Positions 36,730 to 49,700 of a stretch of DNA of 64,000 bases are shown piece by piece; the first letter of the stretch is position 1; the number at the start of each line of letters is the position of its first letter. The stretch comes from Watersipora subatra (Eukaryota > Bryozoa > Gymnolaemata > Cheilostomatida > Watersiporidae), in assembly GCF_963576615.1 (NCBI RefSeq), contig NC_088717.1, forward strand, positions 15,920,108 through 15,984,107, given 5' to 3'. The position numbers and the translations under genes were made by a program. The notes under the pieces are model-generated. The model was not told where the DNA came from, did no database searches, and saw only the letters and a program-made list of their open reading frames with translations.

Positions 36730-36820
36730 TTTTTATTGGTCGATTAGTTTAAACACGTTGCTTTGCATTGGACCATTTTGGAGGCCTTTTATCGCCGGCT
36801 TTTCCACAAAATGGCGCATG
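36730..36820 (-). promoter_or_regulatory. NDPK promoter-like cluster
   Basis: Upstream of the NDPK start, the minus strand has two CCAAT boxes (within GACCAATAAA near 36735 and GGTCCAATGC near 36766). Two YY1-like CCATTTTG / CAAAATGG motifs lie at 36773-36780 and 36807-36814. GATAAAAGG lies between the YY1-like motifs and could act as a weak TATA element. This fits a housekeeping promoter; transcription starts are not known. Confidence 0.4.
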
Positions 36821-37165
36821 ATATTGCACGGAGAAGATAACTTCGATATCAGTGTTGGAACTACAGTAACAGTAGATGCTCCTAAAACGTATACATGTAC
36901 GTACTTCTTATAACGTAAAAAATGTACATACCGGTATGCAGTTATTTTTGCTCCTTACTACGTAAAAATTTACATCTTTCTTACTTCGAAGTAGAGATGC
37001 CCCGATTCTAATTTCACCAGCCGATTCAGATACACCGATTCTAATTGAAAACTAATCCGATTCAGATCTTTTGTGTTGCATAGATAATTGTTAATTTTAT
37101 TATGCAAATATAATGTAAAGGAAATATAAATATTGATGTATTTGTTTGTATTCATGGAAAAAAGA

Positions 37166-37327
<162 letters not shown>

Positions 37328-37359
37328 GTCACATGCTGACATACCGTGCATCTAGTAGC

Positions 37360-37585
37360 ATTTTCCATTGGCATAGGTACTCAATGGCCTGTTAGGCCTG
37401 GCCATTTGGCAATGGCCTGCCACTTACTGGAGAGTTGCCTGCCAGCAAGTGGCAGGCAGTTCTCATTACATCTCATTGTTTATAAACTGATTTTAATACC
37501 ATTTTCCATTGGTAATGTGCCAGGCTAATAGCAATTGGTAGGCAACTCACATCATTTCTCATTGCTTATAAACGAATTTTTAATT
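37360..37585 (+). repeat. Partial tandem duplication
   Basis: CCATTTTCCATTGG near 37358 and again at 37499 each begin a block ending TCTCATTG.TTATAAAC. The first unit also carries nested GGCCTG and CCTGCCA palindromic words. A ctagct-type repeat motif follows at 37592-37615. Confidence 0.5.
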
Positions 37586-37989
37586 TCAGAGCATTGCCGG
37601 GAGACACAGCTAGTACAATTATATATATATATATACTAAAATTAATGCATATTATATATAATTGTTACATACATGGTATATATTATAGTATACAAAACAG
37701 CTACGTAAAATATAGCCAAAGCTAATGGGTATATAAACTAAATTTTCAAATCAGCAGTTTATTGCATACTTGAGAATTAATTAATAGCATTTGTTAATAT
37801 TTTATCATTCATACAAGTAAACAATATTATTGTTGTACTATACCCTTACACAACACACTGTTGTAATTGCATGTTATATTATAGCACTCTTCAGAGTGAA
37901 TAGAGTGAGTTTGTTATGCACCTGTACCCTGCCAGTCTGGTTGGCCGTAGGAAATTGTAAGATGTAATAGCGCTCTGCACAATTGCTAC

Positions 37990-38165
37990 CAAAATGTAGC
38001 AAGGTGTTCGCAAGTGCGGTCGGTAGAGTGTCGGTACTATGTTGTGGAAGTTGCGAGATCAAATCCCTTGAAAAGAGATCTTGGTGCTTAACTCCTTAGC
38101 ATGGCCTCAAACAGCCAGATAGACACTCAAGTATAGTAAAGCTTGTGCTTTCATTATTATTATTC
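37990..38165 (+). mobile_element. tRNA-derived SINE
   Basis: An A-box-like TGCGGTCGGTAGAGTG and a B-box-like GAGATCAAATCCC near 38056-38068 are followed by the tail AGATAGACACTCAAGTATAG and a short TTA-rich end. Confidence 0.55.
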
Positions 38166-38169
38166 ATAT

Positions 38170-39495
38170 AGATGAACTCGGTTACTGCTATACTATTTTT
38201 TTGCGTACCATACTGTTGTATCTACACATATTCCATCGCATACTTGATTGTGAATAAATTGCGTTTATTGTTATTTTGTTATTATTCATATCAGTTCATT
38301 TATAATTAATTCACATTACAGGTGTTATAAATGTGCCACTAAGCAAGTGCTAAATATTTATTTCAAATTGCCTGCAATTTCTTAAAATATGTCATCGGTA
38401 TTGGTCATCTGATTTTGTGATGGTTGTGTGTGGCGTAATTAATTTACCATCAATCTCCGAATCGAATAATTGAACTGTCAGGTTGCAGTAAAACTTTATT
38501 GTATTATAATCTCGACTTAGTAATCTGGTAAGATATTCATTTCAAGCACTTCGTATTCTGCCCACACAAAATTCTAAAGATGCAGCTTTTATATATATCA
38601 TACATAAAAGCCATTGGAATCCCAGAATCGTATTGCTACAATAACAATTAATTAAATAGGAAAACACTTATGTTTATAAAGGTTGCAAGACACAAAGACA
38701 CTGAATGACTCAGGAGAATGTCAATGGCAAACCAGAACCAACATGTCAGATAACAGACTCGATGATAACTGTATGAAGAGGAAAATATTGCTGACTTCTT
38801 TAGCTGGCTCCATAAACATCATGCCACGTAATTATTGTTCCACTGGCAAAAATATCTTTATACAATCAATTAGATGGTAACAGTCTAACCAAATGTCTCG
38901 GATGTATCAGTGGTGTGGTGAAAACCAACCGGATCTCGTAATTGACTCTAAGCTTTTGTATAAACTAAATGAATGTCGTAAGATAGAAAATAGAGTGTTA
39001 TTAAATTGCATTTGACCTCTATTTGACCTCTATTTGACCTCTATTTGACCTCTATTTGACCTCTATCTTACAATTTACTCGTGGTAGGAAATTTCTTTAA
39101 AGAGCAAAAATTTTGTTGTAATCAAAGTGCTTCTGTGCAGACAATAACTACCATTTATAACAAATGTTAATCAACACTACCATATTTTTTAATTAAAAAT
39201 ATTCAGTGAAATCTTCAATTTTACCTGCTAGATCCTTTTTATACAAACCTGATGTCAATGTCAAGTGTCTGATTGACAGTCTTTCTTGCAAGTAGGGTTT
39301 CAATTCTATTAACAAATAAGCAGTGCGATTTAGTCTAATCACGTTTTAGTTTTACTAGTAGCAATATGGCGGCAAGATCTAAATAAACAGTTCTGTTTAA
39401 GGAAATTAGAAGGAAAACATCTGTTCTAACCTACTGCAGAGAAAGTTTCAGAAGTCCACAAATTGTAATCTTTGGTAACCTTTCTACTAGAAAGG
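38170..39495. other. Intergenic, no gene recognised
   Basis: AT-rich sequence between the NDPK and lectin genes. Apart from the 11-bp repeat at 39011-39065 I see nothing with a supported identity. Confidence 0.5.
39011..39065 (+). repeat. 11-bp tandem repeat, five units
   Basis: TTTGACCTCTA is repeated five times without error. Confidence 0.97.
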
Positions 39496-39499
39496 TTAA

Positions 39500-40380
39500 A
39501 GGTTGACTTGCAACAGCATTCACATTACAGTTATTTGATATTAAAAGATTCACTATGTCTTACTCTGTTGTGTTGTAGGTGCGAAATACGTATGTGGGAA
39601 TGTGATTACAAGCTTTTAAAAGCCCAAAAACGAACAGTTAACCGCAGCCACATGAGACCACCGTAGTTTTGATTCTCTTTCCAAAACGGCTCAAATGTGA
39701 CGTAGTTGTGGTAGATGGTTTCTGTTTACACTTTCATGCAACTTTATTCGCCGAAATATTTTCACAAATATACTTCATGCATTCAATAAAATCATGTCTA
39801 TTGTTCTTCACGTCTATTTTATCATCATTGTAATGCTGTCACTTTTAGCAGTGATATCTTATACCTTACCGTAGAAATTCATTTAAGTTTTTAACCTTAT
39901 CTCGAAGGAGTACATATCATAGTCTAATTATCATGGCGAGCATGTTGGTCACCTGTGATAATCGAAAAGTGCTGCAAAAATTATTTGCGAAGTATTGGGT
40001 CACATGATCAGATTACGACTAGACGATTAGAGCAAGCCGAAAGAAAACTGTAAAGTAGCGAGAATCTATATTTGATACAGGGTCGTCGGTAAAACCGGAA
40101 GTGTTTTTCATAAACTAGTGCTACGATAAGTTTTATATTGAATTGTTTATTCACCTTTCAATTCATGTGAGAATATCACGTGACAAGACAATAACCAAAC
40201 TGTAATGAACACGTCAGATAAATAAAGAGATTCCAATCTACGACAGCTTTTCGTTGTTGAGCTATTAAGAGCTTGTAATCGCATTTCCACGTATTTGGCA
40301 CTTACAACACAACAGAGTAAAACATGGTGAATCTTTTGATACTAAATAACTGTAATGTGAATTTTGTTGCAAGTCAACCT
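39500..40380. mobile_element. TTAA-flanked long-TIR MITE, copy C (intergenic)
   Basis: It is 881 bp, with TTAA at 39496-39499 and 40381-40384. The ends AGGTTGACTTGCAAC and GTTGCAAGTCAACCT are perfect inverts. It lies about 170 bp upstream of the lectin-gene TATA box. Confidence 0.87.
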
Positions 40381-40551
40381 TTAATTAAAAGATCAATAGC
40401 CCAACAGTACAGTGTCTCTAATATTATCTGTAGCCTCAAAAAAAATCAATGGTTCAATCATAATATTTACCAAATCAAACCCTTGTTTCCTGGCTTCTCA
40501 TGACTCACCGCTATTTAAATTTTACTTCTGAGTTCCGAAGTTGGCTCTGAG

Positions 40552-40559
40552 TATAAATA
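40552..40559 (+). promoter_or_regulatory. TATA box of the secreted lectin-like gene
   Basis: TATAAATA lies 171 bases upstream of the first ATG, in a spot that would give a 5' UTR of about 145 bases. Confidence 0.4.
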
Positions 40560-40729
40560 TAGCTTGTTAGATCCACTTCTGAGTATTATTTGATGAGCCA
40601 TAGTCTATCCTAGTAGTACTATTTGACCTACATAACTAGCAGGTTGAAACTTACCATTGTTACATACCAAAACGTTACGCTGCTTCCTTTACTGCTATTC
40701 ATAAACTGACAGTGCAATGCGCGTGAATT

Positions 40730-43700
40730 ATGCAGATGCATATTCCACTCTCACTGCTGTTCTGTATGTCTACAGTGCTAAACGTACAATGTAATGGAGA
40801 CAAAGTTGTTCTAGGGGCTGGAACTTACACTTATGATATGATAGGTAAGTTTTTACTTTCACTTAAAAATATTTTCGATGCTTTAAATTTGTAGATCAGG
40901 GTATATGTACAAATTAAATATAAACACAATATTTAAACTTTACAAAAAAGCTTTTGCCTGTTCACTGATGCGATTGTCTATATACACTACAAGTTCAACG
41001 ACCTCTTCGAACCACTTAAGGGATAAAAACTCATCACTGTTTCATCAGAGCGTTTTGCTAAATAAAGAAATGTTCTAACTAATACCATAGATAAGGGAAC
41101 TCATAAAGCCTAAACCTCTACAGCGGTGAAGGTCTATATACATAATTGTCTATAAAGCAGAACAGCTTTATGGCATACCAGTTATAATACATGAAAACAA
41201 AAAACTTGTTACTATTTTGATTTCACAATGAGTCTCCTCATGGATGATATGACCCTCTATCTAGTCAGTGCTAATTTATTGCACTGACTAGATTTCTTGC
41301 ACTGATTCTTGACAATGTCATTTGTTTTATAATATTTTAACATTTAAGCCAGCCTATTTTATGAGCATTTTAAAAAGTTGCCTTTTCCTTCTGACTTCTC
41401 TAAAGAGAAGAAACTTAAAAATGAACTTACATAAAAACTTAATAGATTTTATCAGAAAATATCGGTATATTTTACCATTTGCGATTGGTTTTGATGTTTG
41501 AAGTAATCTGACTGCCAGGATGTCTCAAGATTAAAATCAACAACATTGGACCTCAGTTAAAACGCTCAAATCAGCGCAATGAATAGGCCAACCTGTTTCT
41601 GAGCTGACATTGAGTAGACTGACCTACTACCGAGTCGCCTGCGACTTGAATGGCCTCCACCAAGCAAGTTATTGCAAAGAGGAGACAAAGCTTGCAAGCA
41701 CAAAATATATAAAAAAGAGCTTAATGAACAGAGAACTGCAGAGCATAGGAAAGCCTCCAATTTCTGACCAACTTCACCAAATGATTCACTGCACTAACTG
41801 CACAGGAGCAAGAAGCCATCCAACCAGGTGGCACGATAGTTGGAGATCCTGGCGAGGAGTTCCAATGCTCACTGAAACACTGAGCTGGCTTACCCAATGG
41901 AAATGCTGGTAAGCTGAGCTGGCAGACTTGTGATGACTGCTAAAATTTAAAACTCATGGAGCTAAGGGATGGCTGAGTCAACCCAAAGGAACTCGTCATA
42001 GAAGATCAGCCCTTGGTGTATGAAATCGAGAGAAGCCCAACAGAGATTTCAGGGGTTGCCAGACCCATGCGTGAGACAACCAATCATTTGTGTCAACCCA
42101 CCGCCTTCAAGTTGGTAGCCAGGAAGGTTGATCCAGGACCAGCTTAGGCCACTATGAGAGCTTGCGACATGTCTCAGGCAAAGGCTTGAAGTGACATTGG
42201 CAATAAACTGGCAGAAATGCAGGCCACTGGCCCAGTGCCCGTGGCCACGCTGTATTAAGCACTCTTACAAGAAAAGGAGCTGACCAGTGAAAAGCTCTGG
42301 CAGTTGCGCAAAATCTGGCCATTATTCTGAATACAGCCGGATAAAGTTTTGGAAGCCTGGATTTTGCCCCAAGATCAACCCAAGTAGTGTGCAGTTTGTT
42401 CAACAGCTGTCAAGGAAACCATCGTGTTGCAACTGCAAGCCTTGGCCCACACTGGGATGGGCAGAGCTACAAGCCGCCTCCGTCTGACCTGGTACTGGCC
42501 AAAACTGACAGCAACTGTGAGGAGACTGGCTAAGAGTTGCGAGATTTGTCAAGCCGCAAGATACGGTTGGAAAAAGAGAGATAGAAACCGGCAGAAGCTG
42601 TATGCTAGATGACCCTAAGAGAAGGTACCATTAGACCTGACAGGACATCACCAAAAGTAACAAGTGGATATTAGTATTGTCTTGCCACTTCACCCACCCA
42701 ATAGCAGGGTGTTTTGGTCCTCCCAGAAGCCGCGACACCGGTGGTAGCCAGCAGAGTTTTTGGCTGTTTATTTAGCAAATATCAACTATTTCTTTGCCTG
42801 AGGACTTCATTTCTTTTTCCGGTGGAATTAAGTGATGCATACCGTTTTTTGCTGGCATACACTCAGTATTTCCGTTGTGAAAGCAAATTTTCTATCGTTT
42901 AAATTAAATTTATAGTTTGTCAAAATCAACAACAAATTCTTAACAAGAATCAATGCATTTGAAGAACAAAAGGAATGTTTAATATTTTTGTAGTTCGGTG
43001 AAACCGGCTGCAATAAAACGCTATCATTTTTTCAGTTCAACCAAAACACTGACAGACATGATCTAATATAACAATGTAGTAGCAAAAATATCATTGGTCC
43101 AATGTTGATGAACTTCACTAGCAGAAATCAGTTTAGGTCGCTGCTCACAATATTTCTTTCATTCATTGTAGACTGGAAATAAATAAAAATGAGACCAAAA
43201 TTTTTTGTTGTGTTTCGTTAGTAAAGAAATTTTTTTGTAATTGGTTTGTTTTGGCAAAATCTGATAACAATACGATACGTCCTGGTCGTTCTTGCATAAG
43301 TACAAAAGCCGTCATTCTAAAGGCTTTGTGGTAAAACAAACAATATTCATGAGCAACTATGTCAGTACACAGGTGAAGCATAAAGCTAGTGTGTAGAATA
43401 TATTATTGATGAATAAAATATACACAGTAATATATAAAAATCTTTTAAAAACTTGTGCAAATGGCAACACGGAACTGCACTGACATCTTCGCCTTGGCGT
43501 AAGTCAAGTAACATATTGTGTTACTTAAGACATCATGTCGATGATAGATTTTTGCTAAACACAGTAATAATAAAATGAAGGATTGGTGCATTTTGATTCA
43601 AGCCTTCCTTTTGCTTATTCAAAATAGCAAAGAATTGTGTCAATTCTTCTATGATGACATCAAAAACTTGCTTCAACTTTACAGGTAGGATGCTCTGAGT

Positions 43701-46700
43701 CAATAAAGTTTTACATCAAGTAGAAGATACCAGAGAAATGATCTTATTCAATTTGTTTGTGAAGTGAGCCTTAAGGCTTGCTGGAGCAAGCATGTCAACT
43801 TGAGTTCCTATCTCTGGTAGCCAGCACTCTGGATGAAAGAGTATTGACTTAGATGGTTTTGCCGAAAAAACATTTTGAGAGTGTTTCAAAGTCAACTAAT
43901 CACTCAGCTGTGTCAACTCTGGGATGTGGAGAAGCTACACACCACCGCAAACCACCCTCAGGCCAATGAAGTAATAGAATGTAACAATCGGCAACTGGGT
44001 GACCCACTCAGGGCACTGCTGCTAAACAGGTGCCAGGAGGAATGGGATGTGTTGTTTCTCTAGCTGATGATGGTGTCACGGGGTATGCCACATTAGGCTA
44101 TGAAAGATACTGCAAGCAGGATTATGTTCGGATGAAAGCTGCTCCTACAGGATCAGCTGGAGGGCCATTCTAGGCCCCAAAGTATCAGCCAACTTATGGG
44201 CTACTAGGTCAAGCTTCTAAAAGGCTGAAGGTGCAAACCACTCTCTGCCAGATACAGATGGAGATTATACAGACGCACAAAAAAGCCATTGCTCTATGCT
44301 TCTGGGAACTGAGGCCGGGTAGCTAACAAACAATAGAAGAAAGAAGACGACCCTAAATAGCAAGCCAACTTTGTGGGTCATACCAAATCATAATTATCTA
44401 GCCCAACTAGACATATCTGGTAAAACGAAAAAGATAATCCTCTATTCAAAGTGGAAGCTGTCAAAAGCCTTACCATGCCTGCCCAAAAAGTTGCGATAAG
44501 CTCCAGCCATGGTAGAACCTTGAAAAGGCTCCAACATGAAAGGGACTACGACAAGCAGGAAAGAACCAGAGCTCTGGCCAATGGAAATTTGGGAGTTGCT
44601 CACTCTAAAACCAGATGCTCTAAAGCAGTGAAAGATAGGACACAAAATAGAAGCTCTTCTGGAGGAGTCAGAAAAAATAAATACAAGTGAAAAGATCGCG
44701 GAATTCTGGAACAAACATACCTGTTGCGAGTCTCAGGAGGGTTTCTTTCAGCAGTCACTCAAGTGGCTCACACAACCAGAAAGATAGATTGATACAGTGA
44801 GTGAGCATGCATTAATTTAATGCTAGCCAATCTCATCCTATTCTGGTGAAATAATACTACAATTCAAAAATTGACCGAGGCAGTCAGGCCTTTAATGTGA
44901 GCCGGCCAAAGTTGGCTGCTTTTGGGCTGCACAAAGTAAAAGGAGTAAGAGGTCAGTCAGTTTAGCTCAAATGAATTTTTAGCACTTGAGGTTCATGAGA
45001 GTGGTGACTGGTTGAAGGAAGTAGCAAAGGCTAAGCACTTCAAGGCCCGGACATCTCAGGTTAATCGGAAGATCAAGTCCAACGAGCCAGATATTACCAG
45101 ATTTCTGGCTGCCATCAAGTCACCCATGCTAAAACTTGCACAAATCCTGGAGCCCCTTGCAAAAAAAGCGATAGTCAAAACAGGGCATTATATACTGCAG
45201 AACACATGAGACAGCGGAAGGCCACCCTACCCTTAAGGAGAAATCATACATATGTGGCCTCTGCCACTTTGTCACATGTGTCAGGAAAGGTTGATAGCAT
45301 GGCTCACAACATTTCATTATTTTTATTTGCCCCTGCAGGTGGTAGCATGTGTCATGAGAGAAGGTTATGTGGAACAGAGGGGTGCACAGATATGGCCAAT
45401 GGGGGGTTGATTTATTACGTCGACAGTGCTAAGTAGCTACTATTCCTGAAGTATGTAGGTGACCAAAGGGTTTGTCCACAAATCTGTATACTACTTCTTT
45501 AGTTATGGCTTTCTATACCTGCAAAAAGCAGTTTATGAGGTCAGTCAGAGAAGACAGGCATAATCTTCTGGAAAAATACCAAGAGGAAGAGACTGCCCAC
45601 ATGCCACATGGATTAGTAAAGAGCCGGCTCAGCCTTCAATGTAAGCCTTGCCACCAGCTCAACAGCCCAGGAAGAAGCCAGCCATAGCTGAACTGGTAGC
45701 CTCAGCCAACTTGCCACCAACACTAGGCCCCTTAAAGGATTGCTCACTCAAATCTTGGGGCGCCGGCCAGCCATTTATTATATACCCAGCAGGAAAAGAG
45801 GGCCCAGCAATTGATGGATGACAGCCGGAACTGGGTCAAGATGGCCAGGACCATAGCCAATCTGATGCATAGCTGAAATCCTAGCCAGGAAAATTTGGAG
45901 ATTGTCGGGCAGTAGCTTTGCGGTCTAGAGCATGGGGCTAGGAAATACCAGCTCTGGACCCAGCTCAGTACCCATCTAAGTTGTTAATAGAAACCGCCTA
46001 GGACCTTTAATTGGTAGAATGTGAAAGAATAGAATAGCCAAGGCCGGAGCAAAATAGAGCCATTCCCGCCAGTTGGTCATGCCAAGGTTAGTGAGATGGC
46101 TCAGGTTCACTGAGCCAAGAGACTCAGACAAGCCCAGTTAAACCTAAACCAAAGGAGACCAAGCTGGCTTACGATCTGACCAGAAACATGACTGGCCAGC
46201 CACTAGCCAGTAGAGCAACATGCTGAGTCGGCCACAGAGCTGGCACACAAAATCAGCTTATTGCTGAGTTGACAACTAAATAGACCGACGACCACCGAGT
46301 CAGCAATGATCCGACTGACCTACTACCAAACCAGTTATTCCGATTAGGAGGCGTAGCTTGCCACCATGACATATATAAAAGAAGCCAGATGAGCTGAGAA
46401 CTGCAGAGCATGAGAAAACAACATTTCATGAAGTGGTTTGTTGCCCATACATTTACTGTATTTATATATACGAGAAAATATATAAATGTTTCTAAAATCC
46501 AAAGTGGTTTGGTCATCCGTGGAGTGGCCAATGGTCAAAGTTAATCCTTTACACCATAATAACTGTGCATCTCCCTTGCGATCTGCTAGTTTCAAGCATC
46601 CCGAATACAGCTTTTTTCAGTACCTGACATTTCTACTAACAGTGGATACACGATAAGATATAATATAGAACTCTATATGTTTAAAGATGAAATAATGACA

Positions 46701-49700
46701 TCAGTTGACAATTTAAGTGGTTTATCTAGTTGTCAATTGCTATAATATCACCTTGAGCACTAACTTCTTTACCTAGATGTCTATGATTATAATATCAGCT
46801 AGATTACTTATTTCTCTACTTAGATATCTATTGCTATAATATTACAGTAACTGAAGAACTAATCGATCTGCCTAAATGTTTATTGCTATAATATTAATTG
46901 CAGAACTAGTTGCTCTAGCTAGATGTCTAAAGCTATAATATCAACTGGAAAACTAATAAACCTACCTAAATGTCTATTGCTATAATATCAAATATGGAAC
47001 TAAATATTTTACCCAACGTCTATCGTTGTATGCATCATTCAAAACCAAAATGCTCTTGCTAGACATCTACAATTTTGTCATAAGTTTTTTATAAATAATG
47101 TTACATATGTTAAGGGTATTTGGTATCAGATCACTCTTTTATGAAAACTTTAACATAGTAATTGCTGATGGAGTTGTCTGCTATCTTAGCAATAGATGTA
47201 ACTTATCCATCTCATTTATACACATCTGAAAGCCACTTCAGTGAAGCATTTCAATTACAGTATATTAAATTACAGGTTTAAGGTCAACAAGGGTTAGTAA
47301 TATATAGATAATGGCTTATTATGATAAACTTTTTATTGCAGCGAAGCATTTGATTAACTGTATTACTAATCAAAACTAGGCAGCCTTAAATATTATAATC
47401 AGTTGTAACCAGGTATTTTGATGACTATTATTACCTGAACATCTTTTATATTAGAAACAAGCTAACATACATAATTTTGTCATGGCAGTGCATGTTAAAT
47501 ATCGTGTGTAATCACTTAGTCTTTGCTAAAAATCGATTTATAAATTCATAAGCACAAACCCTGCTTTTATTGTAACCATAGACACACCTTGAGACATTAA
47601 ATATGTTCATTAATGGATGATTATTTTGGGCTAAGTTTTGTGCAAACATAAAAAAACAATAAATGAAAATAATTTTTTTTTTGATAGTTCAAGTAATTCT
47701 ATTAAAAAATCATCTAGTCAAAATTTAAAAACGGATTGTGTCTCTTAATGATAGTTTTAATTAAAGTGCATCTTACAAGAATTTACCACAATTCAATTGT
47801 TATAGTGAGCGTGCAATCAATGTATTTTATGTTGTAAAGCTTGACTCATCTTTGGAAGTGTGTATGCAAAGTTACTTTTTAAAAAATTAGAAGAGCACCA
47901 CAACGTGGTTTCACATTCACACCTAGATTTTTATTTTATACATTTATTTACATCTTTGGGATTTTAGCCTCATGTCTAACTATCTATGTGAGAAGTTTGA
48001 TTGAGCTTTAATATAAACAAACATTCATTTTATTAACCAAAAACAATGAACAAATTTTTCTTCAGTATTTTTTCTGCGAATTTTGACTCATAAACTTTAA
48101 TCCCAAGGATATAGCATTACTATTTTGTAGGAGCAGCTAAATTACATGGCATATCTGCCATCTGAAAGTTCCAGGTTGATTAATGCGTTTACTCTGGTTT
48201 CTATTGCAGAAAATATTGTTCCTCATATAAATGACGTACTCTTCTTTGAGGCTCATCGTACTCTGAATGTTTCGGTTGTCGCATTTGGCGTAAAACCTTC
48301 GTAAGTCTGCTTACGCTTACCTATACATGCTATAAAATGTTTTTACTATAAAACGTTTTTCCTGTTTTCATTGTAAACACCATCAAATTTTTGTGGCATA
48401 TTTAAAGAAAGTCAACCACCTTTTTACTTTACAACACTGAGCTCCATAATAGTTCATAATTAGAGTTGATGAGTATATATTTGCATATAAATAGTTACTA
48501 TAATACAAACACATACACAGAAGTTGCAAGGTGGTTCTGTCTCTTTTCTGTGATTCCTCTTATTTACACTTTCCTGACTAGTTAGGCTTTGCCCCCCCTT
48601 CCTCCATCCCCCCTCATGGGGCGCTGAGTTGACCTTGTACTAATCTGTACCAGAGCAAGCTTGTCCTCCGACTGGACAGCCTATCAGAGCTGGCTTGGTT
48701 ACGAGTCAGCTGGCGCTCACCGCAATACTACAGTAATAACTTAAAGTAATGAATGATAGCATAATATTCTTAAAGGTTGACTTGCAACAAAATTTGCATT
48801 ACAGTTATTTGGTATTAAAAGATTCACCGCGTCTTACTCTGCTGTGTTGCAGGTGCAAAATATGTGGAAATGTGATTACAAGCTCTTAAAAGCTCAAAAA
48901 CGAACAGTTGATCATCACGAACATCACAAAAATGCCGTAGATTGGAATCCCTTTCCAAAACGGGCTCAAATGGGACATAAATGAACATGATGGCTTCTGT
49001 TTACGCTTTCATGCAACCTCATTCGTCGAAATGTTTTCACAAATATACTTCACGCATTCAATAAAACCGTGTCTATTGTCCTCACGCGTCTATTTCATCA
49101 TCATTGTAATGCTGTCACTTTCAGTACTGATACCTCTAAATCTACCGTAAAAATGGGTTTAATTTTTTAACCGTAGCTCGAAGGAGTGCATATCATCCTC
49201 TGATGAACATGAGGAGCCTGTTGGTCACCTGTGATAATCGAAAAATGCTGCAGAATATGTTCGCGCTATTTGGCGGGAAGTATTGGTCGCATGATCAGAT
49301 TACGACTACATCATTAAACGAGGCTGAATTGATACTGTGAAGCAGCGAGCATTTATATTTGATACGTGCTTTCCAGTAGAACCTGAAGTATTTGTCATAA
49401 ACTATTGCTACGAGGTGTTTTACATGTACATGTATATCGAGCCTTTTAATGTCCTTTAATTTCACATGATAACATCACAGGTCAAAACAATAACCAAACT
49501 GTTGGAGTACGTCAGCCAAATAAAGAGATTTCAAACTACAACATTTTTGTGACGGCTGCGATTAACTGTTTGTTTTTAAGCTTTTAAGAGCTTGTAATCA
49601 CATTTCTACATAATTTGCACCTACAACACAATAGAGTAAGACATGGTGAACCTTTCGATACCAAATACATGGAATGCGAATTTTGTTGCAAGTATATCTT

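Larger units (their letters stand above)
41575..46640 (+). mobile_element. Second LTR retrotransposon, highly decayed (lectin intron 1)
   Basis: Two LTR-like segments, about 41580-41760 and 46250-46560, share GACTGACCTACTACC, a TATA box (ATATATAAAA) and GAGAACTGCAGAGCAT. Between them lie integrase fragments (42424-42612 and 43875-44063) and several stop-filled, GC-richer stretches crowded with CTGGC and GCCAG words. The integrase suggests Gypsy type. Element ends, primer site and duplication were not resolved. A separate repeat interrupts it between about 42765 and 43868. Confidence 0.65.

Noticed and set aside
39011..39065. CRISPR-like array
   Set aside because: Perfect 11-bp head-to-tail repeats with no spacers in an animal genome.
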